From UBA1227 sp963629305 (lineage in GTDB: Bacteria > Bacillota > Clostridia > Oscillospirales > Acutalibacteraceae): a DNA stretch of 34,686 nucleotides. Made by a program: the position numbers and the translations under genes. The notes under the pieces were generated by a model. It had not been told where the DNA came from. It saw only the letters and a program-made list of their open reading frames with translations, and did no database searches. The DNA is taken from assembly GCA_963629305.1 (NCBI GenBank), contig CAVGIJ010000015.1, positions 1 through 34,686 on the forward strand. The letters run 5' to 3'. Of the stretch, positions 8,133 through 15,854 are shown in pieces (positions within the stretch are counted from its first letter, which is position 1; every line of letters starts with the position of its first letter).

Positions 8133-9242
8133 ATGGCACGAAACATACTCGATTTTGAGACTCTCAACAACTTTATGACCGACGCATTTACTGCAATAGG
8201 AGTTCCGAGAGATGAAGCAGCAATTGTTGCAGATGTCCTCATTGAGTCAGACAAAAGAGGAATTAACTCTCACGGAGTAAATCGCTTTAAACCGGTTTAC
8301 ATTGACAGGATCAATGACGGTATCCAAAGTCCTGTTACCAATTATGAGATTATAAAGGAAACAGAGACGACAGCCGTTGTTGACGGTCACAATGGAATGG
8401 GTCAGGTAATTGGCTACAAGTCAATGAAGATGGCAATAGAAAAAGCCAAAAAATACGGAATGGGTATGGTTGCCGTGCGCAACTCATGTCATTACGGAAT
8501 TGCCGGTTACTATGCTTCCATGGCATGTAAGGAAGGCTGCATTGGTATGACCGGAACAAACGCCCGTCCGTCAGTTGCACCGACATTCGGCGTTGAGGGT
8601 ATGTTCGGAACAAACCCGCTCACTATCGGCATCCCGACAGATGAGGATTTTGACTTTGTAATTGACTGTGCAACCTCCATAACTCAAAACGGTAAAATTG
8701 AGTATTACGAAAGAATAGGCGAAGACGTCCATCCGGGAACTGTTATTAACGAAGACGGAAGCCCTGTAACGGGAGACGCCGGAGTTGCACTCAAAAAGAT
8801 TCGTCAAGGCACAGCTGCTCTCACAACTCTTGGCGGCATCGGCGAAGAGCTCGGCGGCTACAAAGGCTATGGTTACGCATTGGTTATCGAGCTTCTCTCT
8901 TCAATTCTCCAAGACGGCGCTTACGGAAAAGCTCTTGACGGAAAAGGTCCGAACGGAGAAAAAGTTCCGTATCACCTTGGACACTTCTTTATTGCAATAG
9001 ATACAAACCACTTCCTCGGTGAAGAGCTTGTAAGACACAAGGCCGGAGAGATTCTCCGCTCTGTACGTGCATCAAAGAAGGCTCCGGGTCATGATCATAT
9101 ATTCACCGCCGGTGAAAAAGAGTGGAACGTATGGCTTGAGCGCAAAGACAGCGGTGTTCCGATAACAGATCCCGTTCAACTTGAATTCAACGCAGTACGC
9201 GACCAGTTTGGCCTTGACTATAAATTCCCATGGGAGGACTAA
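8133..9242 (+). CDS. malate dehydrogenase of the Ldh_2 (malate/L-lactate/ureidoglycolate) family
   Basis: NAD(P)-dependent 2-hydroxyacid dehydrogenase, cytoplasmic, 369 residues, of the Ldh_2 fold, which is unrelated to classical LDH/MDH. Recognised by ESDKRGINSHGVNRF near the N-terminus, VVDGHNGMGQV, VRNSCHYGIAGYYA and the TGTNARPSVAPTFGVEG region. Start is ATG after AAGGAGG (8120-8126). It ends 3 bases before the malic enzyme start, whose ribosome binding site lies inside this gene, so the two are translationally coupled. That pairing favours malate as substrate (oxaloacetate reduced to malate, then decarboxylated to pyruvate). Lactate, ureidoglycolate or sulfolactate cannot be excluded from sequence alone, nor can cofactor preference. 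Confidence 0.88.
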   Translation: MARNILDFETLNNFMTDAFTAIGVPRDEAAIVADVLIESDKRGINSHGVNRFKPVYIDRINDGIQSPVTNYEIIKETETTAVVDGHNGMGQVIGYKSMKMAIEKAKKYGMGMVAVRNSCHYGIAGYYASMACKEGCIGMTGTNARPSVAPTFGVEGMFGTNPLTIGIPTDEDFDFVIDCATSITQNGKIEYYERIGEDVHPGTVINEDGSPVTGDAGVALKKIRQGTAALTTLGGIGEELGGYKGYGYALVIELLSSILQDGAYGKALDGKGPNGEKVPYHLGHFFIAIDTNHFLGEELVRHKAGEILRSVRASKKAPGHDHIFTAGEKEWNVWLERKDSGVPITDPVQLEFNAVRDQFGLDYKFPWED

Positions 9243-9245
9243 TCG

Positions 9246-10418
9246 ATGGACTACGCAAAAGAATCATTAAAATTACACTATGAATGGAAAGGTAAACTTG
9301 AGGTTACTTCAAGAGCCTCAGTCGACAGCAAAGAGGCCCTTTCCCTTGCGTATACACCCGGAGTTGCTCAGCCATGTCTTGAAATTCAGAAGGATGTCAA
9401 CAAGTCATACGAACTTACACGCCGTTGGAATACCGTAGCGGTTGTAACAGACGGCACTGCAGTTCTCGGACTCGGCGATATTGGCCCCGAAGCAGGCATG
9501 CCTGTTATGGAGGGAAAATGCGTACTCTTCAAAGAATTTGGCGGAGTAGATGCCATTCCTCTTTGTGTGCGTTCAAAAGATGTGGATGACATCGTAAAAA
9601 CAGTTTCGCTCCTTGCGGGAAGCTTCGGAGGAGTAAACCTTGAAGACATCTCTGCTCCCCGTTGCTTTGAGATTGAAAAGCGTCTCAAGGAATGCTGCGA
9701 CATTCCTATCTTCCACGATGACCAACACGGCACTGCAGTTATAACTCTTGCCGGTCTTATAAACGCACTCAAGCTTGTCGGCAAAGATATCAAGGATGTA
9801 AAAATTGTAACAAGCGGCGCAGGTGCTGCAGGCATTGCAATTATCAAGCTTCTCATGAGTATGGGTCTTCAAAATGTCATAATGACAGACCGTACCGGAG
9901 CTATTTACAAGGGACGTGCCGGTCTTAATCCTATAAAGGAAGAAATGGCGGAGATAACAAACAAGGAACTCCAAAAAGGTACTCTTGCGGACGTTATAAA
10001 GGATGCCGATGTATTCATCGGTGTATCCGCACCTGGAACCCTTACAAAGGATATGGTTAAAACAATGGCAAAGGATCCGATTATCTTTGCTTGTGCAAAT
10101 CCCGTTCCCGAAATCTTCCCGGATGAAGCAAAAGAAGCAGGTGCCGCCGTTGTTTCAACAGGTAGATCGGATTTCCCGAATCAGGTAAACAATGTACTTG
10201 CTTTCCCGGGTATTTTCCGCGGAGCTCTCGATGTTCGCGCATCCGACATAAACGATGAAATGAAGGTTGCAGCAGCATATGCTCTTGCAAATCTTGTTTC
10301 TGATGATGAGTTAAATGCAGAGTATATTCTCCCCGCAGCTTTTGACCCGCGTGTTAAAGACGCTGTTGCAAAAGCAGTTTCGGAAGCAGCAAGAGAATCG
10401 GGCGTCGCAAGACTCTGA
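9246..10418 (+). CDS. malic enzyme (malate dehydrogenase, oxaloacetate-decarboxylating)
   Basis: Oxidative decarboxylation of malate to pyruvate and CO2. The 390 residues match the short bacterial/clostridial form without a phosphotransacetylase domain. Visible motifs are LAYTPGVA with the catalytic Tyr36, the Lys-containing EGKCVLFKEFGG (89-100), metal ligands in NLEDISAP (Glu133, Asp134) and HDDQHGTA (Asp158/159), and the dinucleotide motif GAGAAG (191-196). Asp215 at the end of the second strand suggests NAD over NADP. The GGGAGG ribosome binding site lies within the last codons of the malate dehydrogenase gene. Together the two enzymes can run oxaloacetate to malate to pyruvate, feeding PFOR and possibly moving reducing equivalents between NADH and NADPH pools (inference). 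Confidence 0.95.
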   Translation: MDYAKESLKLHYEWKGKLEVTSRASVDSKEALSLAYTPGVAQPCLEIQKDVNKSYELTRRWNTVAVVTDGTAVLGLGDIGPEAGMPVMEGKCVLFKEFGGVDAIPLCVRSKDVDDIVKTVSLLAGSFGGVNLEDISAPRCFEIEKRLKECCDIPIFHDDQHGTAVITLAGLINALKLVGKDIKDVKIVTSGAGAAGIAIIKLLMSMGLQNVIMTDRTGAIYKGRAGLNPIKEEMAEITNKELQKGTLADVIKDADVFIGVSAPGTLTKDMVKTMAKDPIIFACANPVPEIFPDEAKEAGAAVVSTGRSDFPNQVNNVLAFPGIFRGALDVRASDINDEMKVAAAYALANLVSDDELNAEYILPAAFDPRVKDAVAKAVSEAARESGVARL

Positions 10419-10441
10419 TTTTTCCTACAACACAAATACAC

Positions 10442-10475
10442 AAAAAGCCGACAATCAAAGATTGTCGGCTTTTTT
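10442..10475. terminator. bidirectional intrinsic terminator (malic enzyme / polyferredoxin)
   Basis: A perfect 15-bp stem from 10442-10456 and 10460-10474 with an AAA loop. A5 lies on one side and T6 on the other, so it works on both strands between the convergent malic enzyme and polyferredoxin genes. Confidence 0.92.
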
Positions 10476-10485
10476 CTAGACACTT

Positions 10486-11163
10486 TTATTCTTTTATGAT
10501 TGCTCCGAGTTTGCACTTTTCAAAGCATGCTCCGCAATGAAGACAATTCTCCTGAATTATTTCATGAGGAACCTTAAGTTCTCCCTTTATTGCTTCAGCC
10601 GGGCATACCTTTGAGCATGCTGTACAGCCTTTACACTTCTCAGGATTTATCTCATATGTTGCTCCGGCTGAACCGCTGTCAGCCTTTGGTGAAGCCTCTT
10701 CCTTCTTTACAAGTTCAGGTACAGGCTCATCGGAATTATAGATGGCACCAAACTTGCACTTCTCCATACAGAGACCGCACTTAAGACACATGTCCTCATG
10801 AACAACATGCGGAACCTTGACTTTACCTTCAATAGCATTTCCCGGACATACACGTGCGCAAGCGGTACAGCCCTTACACTTGTTCGGGTCAATTCTTATA
10901 GGCTTATCATAGTCGATGTATATTGGTTCTTTTCCCTCTGCCGGTTCAGTTTTTTGCATAGTGATTGCTTCAACCGGACATGCGCGAGCACACACACCGC
11001 ATCCTATACAATTTTCTATACTCTTCGGAGCGGGAAGTTCACGGAGCATTCCACGCCTTGTTACATGATGAGAAAGATCAAAGAGACTTACGGGGCAGTT
11101 ATAAAAACAAGCCTTACATCCATAACATGAATCATAATTGATTACCGGAATTTGATTAGCCAT
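10486..11163 (-). CDS. polyferredoxin with six [4Fe-4S] motifs, electron-transfer partner of AOR
   Basis: Electron carrier for the adjacent aldehyde oxidoreductase, comparable to the WorS-type subunits of gut tungsten oxidoreductases. Start is set at ATG 11161-11163 (225 residues): GAGGAGGTGG lies just upstream inside the AOR gene and this ATG overlaps the AOR stop (ATGGCTAA). A longer frame from 11202 is not supported. Six CxxCxxCxxxC motifs begin at Cys13, Cys52, Cys96, Cys126, Cys177 and Cys207, enough for six clusters. Residues 91-141 and 172-222 are an internal tandem repeat of a two-cluster unit (32 of 51 positions identical by eye), joined by a 30-residue acidic/Ala-rich linker. The ending CKLGAI differs from classical CP-containing motifs. 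Cytoplasmic, no signal peptide. Confidence 0.9.
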   Translation of the reverse strand: MANQIPVINYDSCYGCKACFYNCPVSLFDLSHHVTRRGMLRELPAPKSIENCIGCGVCARACPVEAITMQKTEPAEGKEPIYIDYDKPIRIDPNKCKGCTACARVCPGNAIEGKVKVPHVVHEDMCLKCGLCMEKCKFGAIYNSDEPVPELVKKEEASPKADSGSAGATYEINPEKCKGCTACSKVCPAEAIKGELKVPHEIIQENCLHCGACFEKCKLGAIIKE

Positions 11164-13186
11164 ATACTGCCACCTCCTCGCAGAATTCAGAGTCAGGTGC
11201 ATTTAAGAACCTATTAAGTCCGAGCATCTCAACTGTTTCAGGAAGCGGTATGCCTGTTTCATAATCAAAACCGGCATTTTTCCATGTCATTTTCATCATG
11301 GCATCTATAGGAACGGTCTTTCCGGCATTTTTACCAACCTTAAGCGGTGGCTCACCGACCATACGACCATGAGGACGTGAATACCACGGATCAAGGCCCT
11401 GCTTTATATTGAAAAGATGCCTCATCGTAAAGATTCGTCTTCCTATAAACATATAATCATCGGGTGTGATATCCCATCCTGTAGCCGCATTGAGCCACTC
11501 AAACATCGGATAGTTACCAACACCTAAGATAAATCCGAAATAACATCCACCGGCACCATCAACAATACGCTTAAAGTATGCGCATGCAAGTACCTTCAAT
11601 GCTTCTTCGTCTGACGGCTGCCACTCACCGGCTTTTGAACCGACAAGCACTGCCGGCGGAGCCCAAGTTACTTTTTTCCAAAGGTGCATACAACCATAGT
11701 AAAGAGAACCACCGGATGTATGACGTGATGGAGTCGCATCAATTGCATAAAGTGTTGCCTGCTGAGGGTCAGGGCGTGAGTCATGCATCGGTGGTTCTGT
11801 ACCGCCGGCATGTACGGCATACTTTGCAAACTGAGGTCCGAGGCGCTCAACAGCCTTCTTGCAGCCGTCTGCAAATACATCGCCTATACCCTGTCTGTGA
11901 ATAACCATCTTTGTAAAGGCAATTATTGCCTCCGGATCTCCCCAGCGTAAATCAAGGCCACCAAGGTCTTCCTTTGTAAGAAGACCGTTCTCATATGATT
12001 CTATTGCCATTCCCACAACACCACCGGTTGAGATGGTGTCTATTCCGGCACGGTTACAGTACTCATTAAGGAAAAGCATTGCATCATTATCATCATTGAG
12101 AAGGAAGCCCGTAAAGTCCCACTGCGACTCGTACTCAGGCTTATGTACTCTTGAATATCCCTGGTCATTGTGCTTTATCTTTGAGATATCCAGCTCACCG
12201 CCACAACCGTAAACGCAAGAGTAACAATAATAGCGGTTTGTCTGAAGACGGAGCATCTGTGAACCGTCTGTCTTATTTATTTTACCAATATGGAAATCTT
12301 CTTTTTGCGAGCCGCCCCAGTTCTTTATCGGAGCCTCGCCGGTCTGCGCGGCAAATCCGGATGCGCCGGCAGTTCCCCAAGTACCCATAAGTACACCGGT
12401 GAAAATTCCATCAGGTGAAAGTTGAAGTTCGGGTAAGAACTTAGCAACATTCAAAAGGCCTGCAGGAACCTGCGGAGGAAGAAAAACAGCGTTTACGCGC
12501 TTTGCGCACATTTTTGAAAGTTTCTTTATTTCTGCAGTGTTGTCTCCGAAAACAGGCTTTGTTCCGGCAAGAACAATACCCTTGAGTTTCTTTGAACCCA
12601 TAACACCGCCTACACCCTGTCTTGCGGCAATACGCCCGTTATCATTACATATACCGGCCATATAGCTCATGTTTTCCCCCGACCAGCCTATAGTGCAGGC
12701 TGCCGGAATTTTCTTTCCCGGCTTGGTGTTTTCCTCAACAAGCATCTTTTCAGACACTGCCGAATCCTGGCCCCAAATATGTGATGCATCCTTAAGTACA
12801 GGACCATTGTTATCACAATAAAGGTAAACCGGAGTATCTGAAGCTCCCTTGAATGCTATCAAATCATAACCGCAGGCTTTTATATACGGTGCGAACGTAC
12901 CGCCACAGTTTGCCTCACCAATACCGCCCGTTGCAGGTGATTTTGTAATAGCCATCCAACGTCCCGTAATAACCGAACCGGTACTTGTAAGAAGTCCGGA
13001 AGTTATGCATAGGACATTGTCAGGACCCATTGGATCTGCTCCGGCCGGAATATGCCTGTAGCACCACCATGCTCCAAGCGCCGCACCGGAGAGAAAGTTT
13101 TCATAGATTTCATCCTTGATTTTGATTTCCTTACAAACTTTGTTTGTAAGATCAACTTCAAGAATCTTTCCACAGTACCCTTTCAC
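11156..13186 (-). CDS. aor: tungsten-type aldehyde:ferredoxin oxidoreductase
   Basis: Oxidises aldehydes to carboxylates (or the reverse) using a tungstobispterin cofactor and one [4Fe-4S] cluster. The 676 residues are slightly above the approximately 600-residue archaeal AOR. The N-terminus MKGYCGKILEVDLT is typical. Pterin-binding regions include TGRWMAITKSPATGGIGEA and QGVGGVMGSKKLKGI. Cluster ligands are Cys321, Cys324, Cys328 and probably Cys548 (GAGGCYFG). Start is GTG at 13186: an in-frame TGA lies just upstream and this codon gives the family N-terminus. GGGAG is about 13 bases before it, somewhat distant. It overlaps the polyferredoxin by 8 bases and follows a MoaD-like gene by 46 bases. 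Sequence alone cannot separate AOR from WOR-type substrate preference; the multi-cluster partner argues for a WOR-like two-subunit enzyme. Confidence 0.93.
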   Translation of the reverse strand: MKGYCGKILEVDLTNKVCKEIKIKDEIYENFLSGAALGAWWCYRHIPAGADPMGPDNVLCITSGLLTSTGSVITGRWMAITKSPATGGIGEANCGGTFAPYIKACGYDLIAFKGASDTPVYLYCDNNGPVLKDASHIWGQDSAVSEKMLVEENTKPGKKIPAACTIGWSGENMSYMAGICNDNGRIAARQGVGGVMGSKKLKGIVLAGTKPVFGDNTAEIKKLSKMCAKRVNAVFLPPQVPAGLLNVAKFLPELQLSPDGIFTGVLMGTWGTAGASGFAAQTGEAPIKNWGGSQKEDFHIGKINKTDGSQMLRLQTNRYYCYSCVYGCGGELDISKIKHNDQGYSRVHKPEYESQWDFTGFLLNDDNDAMLFLNEYCNRAGIDTISTGGVVGMAIESYENGLLTKEDLGGLDLRWGDPEAIIAFTKMVIHRQGIGDVFADGCKKAVERLGPQFAKYAVHAGGTEPPMHDSRPDPQQATLYAIDATPSRHTSGGSLYYGCMHLWKKVTWAPPAVLVGSKAGEWQPSDEEALKVLACAYFKRIVDGAGGCYFGFILGVGNYPMFEWLNAATGWDITPDDYMFIGRRIFTMRHLFNIKQGLDPWYSRPHGRMVGEPPLKVGKNAGKTVPIDAMMKMTWKNAGFDYETGIPLPETVEMLGLNRFLNAPDSEFCEEVAVYG

Positions 13187-13232
13187 GTTTAATTGTCATC
13201 TCCCTAATTTATTCTAGAGTGCATATCACGTA

Positions 13233-13466
13233 TCAGCCACCACCACTGGGTGAAAATGCACTTACTATGTCACCATCGTGTAAAACTGTATTTATAGGAA
13301 CCTTTTCATAGTTTACGAGAAGCGGGAATACCTTACGCCACACAACCGGAAGTTTTACAATTTTCAAAAATTCCTTTACCGTTGTTCCCTCCGGCACTTC
13401 AATGTCGCCGTTCTTATCCATTCTGGAAAAGTCGCATATTGCCGGGCCATGAAATTCTATTTTCAT
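13233..13466 (-). CDS. MoaD/ThiS-family sulfur-carrier protein (AOR-associated)
   Basis: A 77-residue beta-grasp (ubiquitin-like) protein ending in Gly-Gly-Gly (AFSPSGGG). The free C-terminal glycine is the hallmark of MoaD/ThiS carriers, which are adenylated and thiocarboxylated to donate sulfur, here most likely to the dithiolene of molybdopterin. Middle motifs EGTTVKEFLKI and LHDGDIVSAFSPSGGG fit the fold. ATG start with a G-rich site (AGGGGG) upstream. It is the first gene of the AOR operon and sits opposite a MoeB-like activating enzyme gene, its natural partner. No MoaE is in the window, so its acceptor is not shown. Confidence 0.85.
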   Translation of the reverse strand: MKIEFHGPAICDFSRMDKNGDIEVPEGTTVKEFLKIVKLPVVWRKVFPLLVNYEKVPINTVLHDGDIVSAFSPSGGG

Positions 13467-13522
13467 AATTCAATATCCCCCTTTTTGACTCCATTTTGTT
13501 TACTTTGAAACAACACCATTTT

Positions 13523-13551
13523 ATTATACTTTACATATGTAACTTTTTCAA
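13523..13551 (-). promoter_or_regulatory. sigma-A promoter of the MoaD-like/AOR/polyferredoxin operon
   Basis: On the minus strand TTGAAA (13546-13551), a 17-base spacer and a perfect TATAAT (13523-13528). The spacer holds a perfect 12-bp palindrome, TTACATATGTAA (13531-13542). Leader about 50 bases. Confidence 0.7.
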
Positions 13552-13573
13552 GATATTATATCATTTAATCTAT

Positions 13574-13591
13574 TTGTCAAATTATTCACAA
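13574..13591. promoter_or_regulatory. Rex-like operator between the AOR operon and moeB
   Basis: TTGTCAA-ATTA-TTCACAA differs from the Bacillus-type Rex box TTGTGAA-N4-TTCACAA at one of 14 defined positions. It lies 22 bases upstream of the AOR-operon -35 and about 65 bases upstream of the moeB -35, so it could act on either side. A 15-base sequence also present upstream of PFOR begins at its end. Confidence 0.65.
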
Positions 13592-13656
13592 AATCAATTG
13601 TTATTTTTCCTAAAAAAGCGATGTCATCTTTTACATGACCGACAGATATATTTCTG

Positions 13657-13685
13657 TTTACAGCAGACTTTGTTGTTGCTATAAT
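13657..13685 (+). promoter_or_regulatory. sigma-A promoter of the moeB-like gene
   Basis: TTTACA (13657-13662), 17 bases, perfect TATAAT (13680-13685). Transcription would start about 30 bases before the GTG start. Confidence 0.75.
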
Positions 13686-13723
13686 AGTGGGGAATTTTAT
13701 AAACTCTCCGGGAGGTTAAACAA

Positions 13724-14449
13724 GTGAATTCAGACAGATATTCAAGACAAATAATGATTCCGGAATTCGGAGATGACGGACAAGAAAAACTTTCAGACTC
13801 AAGTGTCCTTGTTATAGGAGCGGGTGGCCTCGGAACATCACTTCTCTACCATCTTGCCGCTGCGGGAATCGGTACAATAGGCGTTGCTGATCACGACATT
13901 GTCAACATAAGTAACTTAAACAGACAATATATTCATTTCGAAGAGGATATAGGCAGTCTTAAAGTTATTTCCGCATCCAGAAAGCTTCGCCAGTTTAACA
14001 GCGAAATAAATATCATTCCACACGCAACCGCAATAAACAAGGACAATGCATATGAGATAATCAGTCAATATGATATGGTTGCCCTCGCAGTTGACAATGC
14101 CCAGGCAAGAATGATTATAAATGAAGCCTGTGTTGAACTTGGCAAACCGTTTGTTGACGGTGGTGTAAATGGATTTGTCGGAACAAGTGTTTTCATTAAT
14201 CCGCATAAAACTCCTTGCCTCGCTTGCCTTTATGGGACCGAACTCCCACCCGAGGAACGTTTCAGTTCAGTTTCATCCGTAGTCGGAACTATTGCCGGAA
14301 TTGAAGCGACATCTGTTATTCAGCACTTACTCGGAATTGAAGTTCCTCTTTCAGGCACCCTTCTCTACTATGATGCGAAATCCGCAGAATTTGAAAAACT
14401 GCCAATAAAATTCAAAGGAGATTGTCCAATCTGCGGTGGAAAACATTGA
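13724..14449 (+). CDS. moeB: MoeB/ThiF/HesA-family E1-like adenylyltransferase
   Basis: Activates the C-terminal glycine of a MoaD/ThiS carrier by adenylation. GTG start with GGGAGG 8 bases upstream; 241 residues, the length of stand-alone MoeB without a rhodanese domain. Motifs: Arg7, GAGGLG nucleotide loop (32-37), Asp56, NLNRQ (64-68), Lys80, Asp124 in AVDNAQ, and a zinc site from CLAC (165/168) and CPIC (234/237). The segment that carries Cys187 in E. coli MoeB reads FSSVSSVVGTIAGIEA here with no cysteine; that residue is reported as dispensable in MoeB. It is divergent from the MoaD-like gene of the AOR operon, which favours a role in tungstopterin sulfur transfer over thiamine synthesis, though ThiF remains possible. 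Confidence 0.88.
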   Translation: MNSDRYSRQIMIPEFGDDGQEKLSDSSVLVIGAGGLGTSLLYHLAAAGIGTIGVADHDIVNISNLNRQYIHFEEDIGSLKVISASRKLRQFNSEINIIPHATAINKDNAYEIISQYDMVALAVDNAQARMIINEACVELGKPFVDGGVNGFVGTSVFINPHKTPCLACLYGTELPPEERFSSVSSVVGTIAGIEATSVIQHLLGIEVPLSGTLLYYDAKSAEFEKLPIKFKGDCPICGGKH

Positions 14450-14484
14450 TTAAAATTTGATCAACAACCGATAATTACAAACAA

Positions 14485-14520
14485 ACAACCCGAAACTAAA
14501 AGTTTCGGGTTGTCTTTTTG
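14485..14520 (+). terminator. intrinsic terminator of the moeB-like gene
   Basis: A perfect 13-bp stem (14485-14497 / 14501-14513) with an AAA loop, followed by CTTTTTG. Confidence 0.9.
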
Positions 14521-14601
14521 TAAGCATTAATTAATAATTACACATTTTGTACGCGATAAATAAACTTCCAAAAACAGAAAATCTGTTAAAATAACACAAT
14601 C

Positions 14602-14627
14602 GGGAAACGGTCTTTCGACCGTTTCCC
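14602..14627 (-). terminator. probable terminator of the surface-protein gene
   Basis: Perfect 11-bp stem GGGAAACGGTC / GACCGTTTCCC with a 4-base loop, 35 bases after the stop codon of the minus-strand gene. The T-rich tail is interrupted (GATTGTGTTATTTT on the minus strand). Confidence 0.65.
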
Positions 14628-14662
14628 ATTTGTTATTCAATTGTCTGATTCTTCAATCAGAA

Positions 14663-15544
14663 TTAGTGCTTCTTAGCTGCAACGAATGCTGCGCCAGCTA
14701 CTACAGAAAGAGCTACTACAGCAGCTACTGCTGCGTTGTCGCCTGTCTGAGCTACTGACTCTGTAGCTGCCATAGGAACTGCTTCAACAACGTTTGCCTG
14801 TGGTGTTGCATCATCAACGTCAACTGTTACCTGCTCCTCAGTTGTCTCAGGAACTGTTGACTCCTCAGCTGCTGTAGGCTCTGCAGTCTCTTCCTCCGGG
14901 AGGTGACCTGAGAGTACACCTGCAGCTGCATCCCAACTAAATGTTACATCCTTTGAGAACTCGTTAACATTTTCGTTGAGAACGTGCTTCTCATAAACAG
15001 TCTTACCTGTAAGAGGGTTGATGATAAGGATATCATAACCATCCTGTGAAGTTCTCTTTACGTCAACTTTGAAGTCCTGCTCAAAGATGATGCCTGAATC
15101 ATAGAGAGCTGTGTAGATGTTGTTTGCTACGTCCTTGATTGAAGGAAGAGATGTCGGGATCTCAGGAAGAGCCCAGTCATTGTTCCAAACCCATTTGCCT
15201 TCACCTGCATCATATGCAAGGTAGTTGTCGCAAAGTGTTTTGCCTGTTGACGGCTGAATGATGTGTACACGATAACCATATACAGAGTCATCCTCAATCT
15301 CAACGTCGTAATCTCTGCCGTATACAAGACCTGTGCCATCTATGCTCTTCTTGATGTTAGCTAATACATCTTTAACTGACGGAAGAGAAGGAATTTTGCT
15401 GTCGTCTGATTTAAAGAGCTTTGAGAGAAGTGATGTGCTCTTAGCGTTGTCTGATGTTCCGAGTGCGGAAGCTGATGTTGTTGCTACACTGAATACAAGT
15501 GCAAGTGCAAGTACTACTGCAAGTACTTTTTTCATTTTTGCCAT
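14663..15544 (-). CDS. QTGD-anchored surface protein with two internal repeats
   Basis: Function unknown; predicted to be exported and held at the cell surface. The start is placed at ATG 15544 (MAKMKK; 293 residues) with AAAGGA about 10 bases upstream; an in-frame TTG three codons earlier would overlap that site. Signal peptide residues 1-27, with probable cleavage after SASA. Two related modules begin at residues 52 (IPSLPSVKDV) and 132 (SLPSIKDVAN). Each is about 65 residues and ends in a HIIQPSTGKT / LIINPLTGKT strand. An acidic Glu/Thr/Pro-rich stalk (216-262) follows, then QTGD (266-269), a hydrophobic Ala/Val helix and KKH. That tail layout resembles sortase sorting signals with QTG in place of LPXTG, but no sortase gene is in the window. 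It has its own promoter. Confidence 0.8.
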   Translation of the reverse strand: MAKMKKVLAVVLALALVFSVATTSASALGTSDNAKSTSLLSKLFKSDDSKIPSLPSVKDVLANIKKSIDGTGLVYGRDYDVEIEDDSVYGYRVHIIQPSTGKTLCDNYLAYDAGEGKWVWNNDWALPEIPTSLPSIKDVANNIYTALYDSGIIFEQDFKVDVKRTSQDGYDILIINPLTGKTVYEKHVLNENVNEFSKDVTFSWDAAAGVLSGHLPEEETAEPTAAEESTVPETTEEQVTVDVDDATPQANVVEAVPMAATESVAQTGDNAAVAAVVALSVVAGAAFVAAKKH

Positions 15545-15610
15545 TGGAATCAATCCTTTCTTTCTTTTTACAAACTTAATGTATTGGAAGTTCCCTTCGC
15601 TTACAAGTAC

Positions 15611-15639
15611 ACTCTACATCAGTTCACAATATTTGTCAA
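15611..15639 (-). promoter_or_regulatory. promoter of the QTGD surface-protein gene
   Basis: Minus strand TTGACA (15634-15639), 17-base spacer, TAGAGT (15611-15616). The -35 is perfect and the -10 weak. An inverted repeat, GTTCACAA-TAT-TTGTCAAC (15622-15640), covers the -35 and spacer and could be an operator. Confidence 0.5.
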
Positions 15640-15640
15640 C

Positions 15641-15854
15641 AAAAAATGAACAATTCTTTAACTTTCGTCATAATTAATAAAACATACCTGCTTTTTTTCG
15701 CATCGATTATACATTTTGAGCCGAGAAATCGGATTTTTTTAAATTGTTCTCTATTGATAAGCTTCGGGTTTTTCTTAAATATCCTTTATATTACGTTATT
15801 TTTCGGGAACAATAATAAAACCGTCAATTATTAATAAAAAGAGAGGCAAAAATA
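15641..15854. other. AT-rich intergenic stretch, no gene seen
   Basis: Part of a 310-base gap between the surface protein and the small gene at 15855. Apart from the promoter entered separately, it holds only a short CCGA-GAAA-TCGG hairpin followed by T7 at 15721-15740, which does not follow any plus-strand gene. No convincing coding frame. Confidence 0.4.

Noticed and set aside
13496..13684. 62-codon open frame in the AOR/moeB intergenic region
   Set aside because: Very Phe/Leu/Ile-rich AT translation with no ribosome binding site; it overlies the promoters and the Rex-like box.
15721..15740. CCGA-GAAA-TCGG hairpin with T7 as a terminator
   Set aside because: The stem is only 4 bp and no plus-strand gene ends before it.
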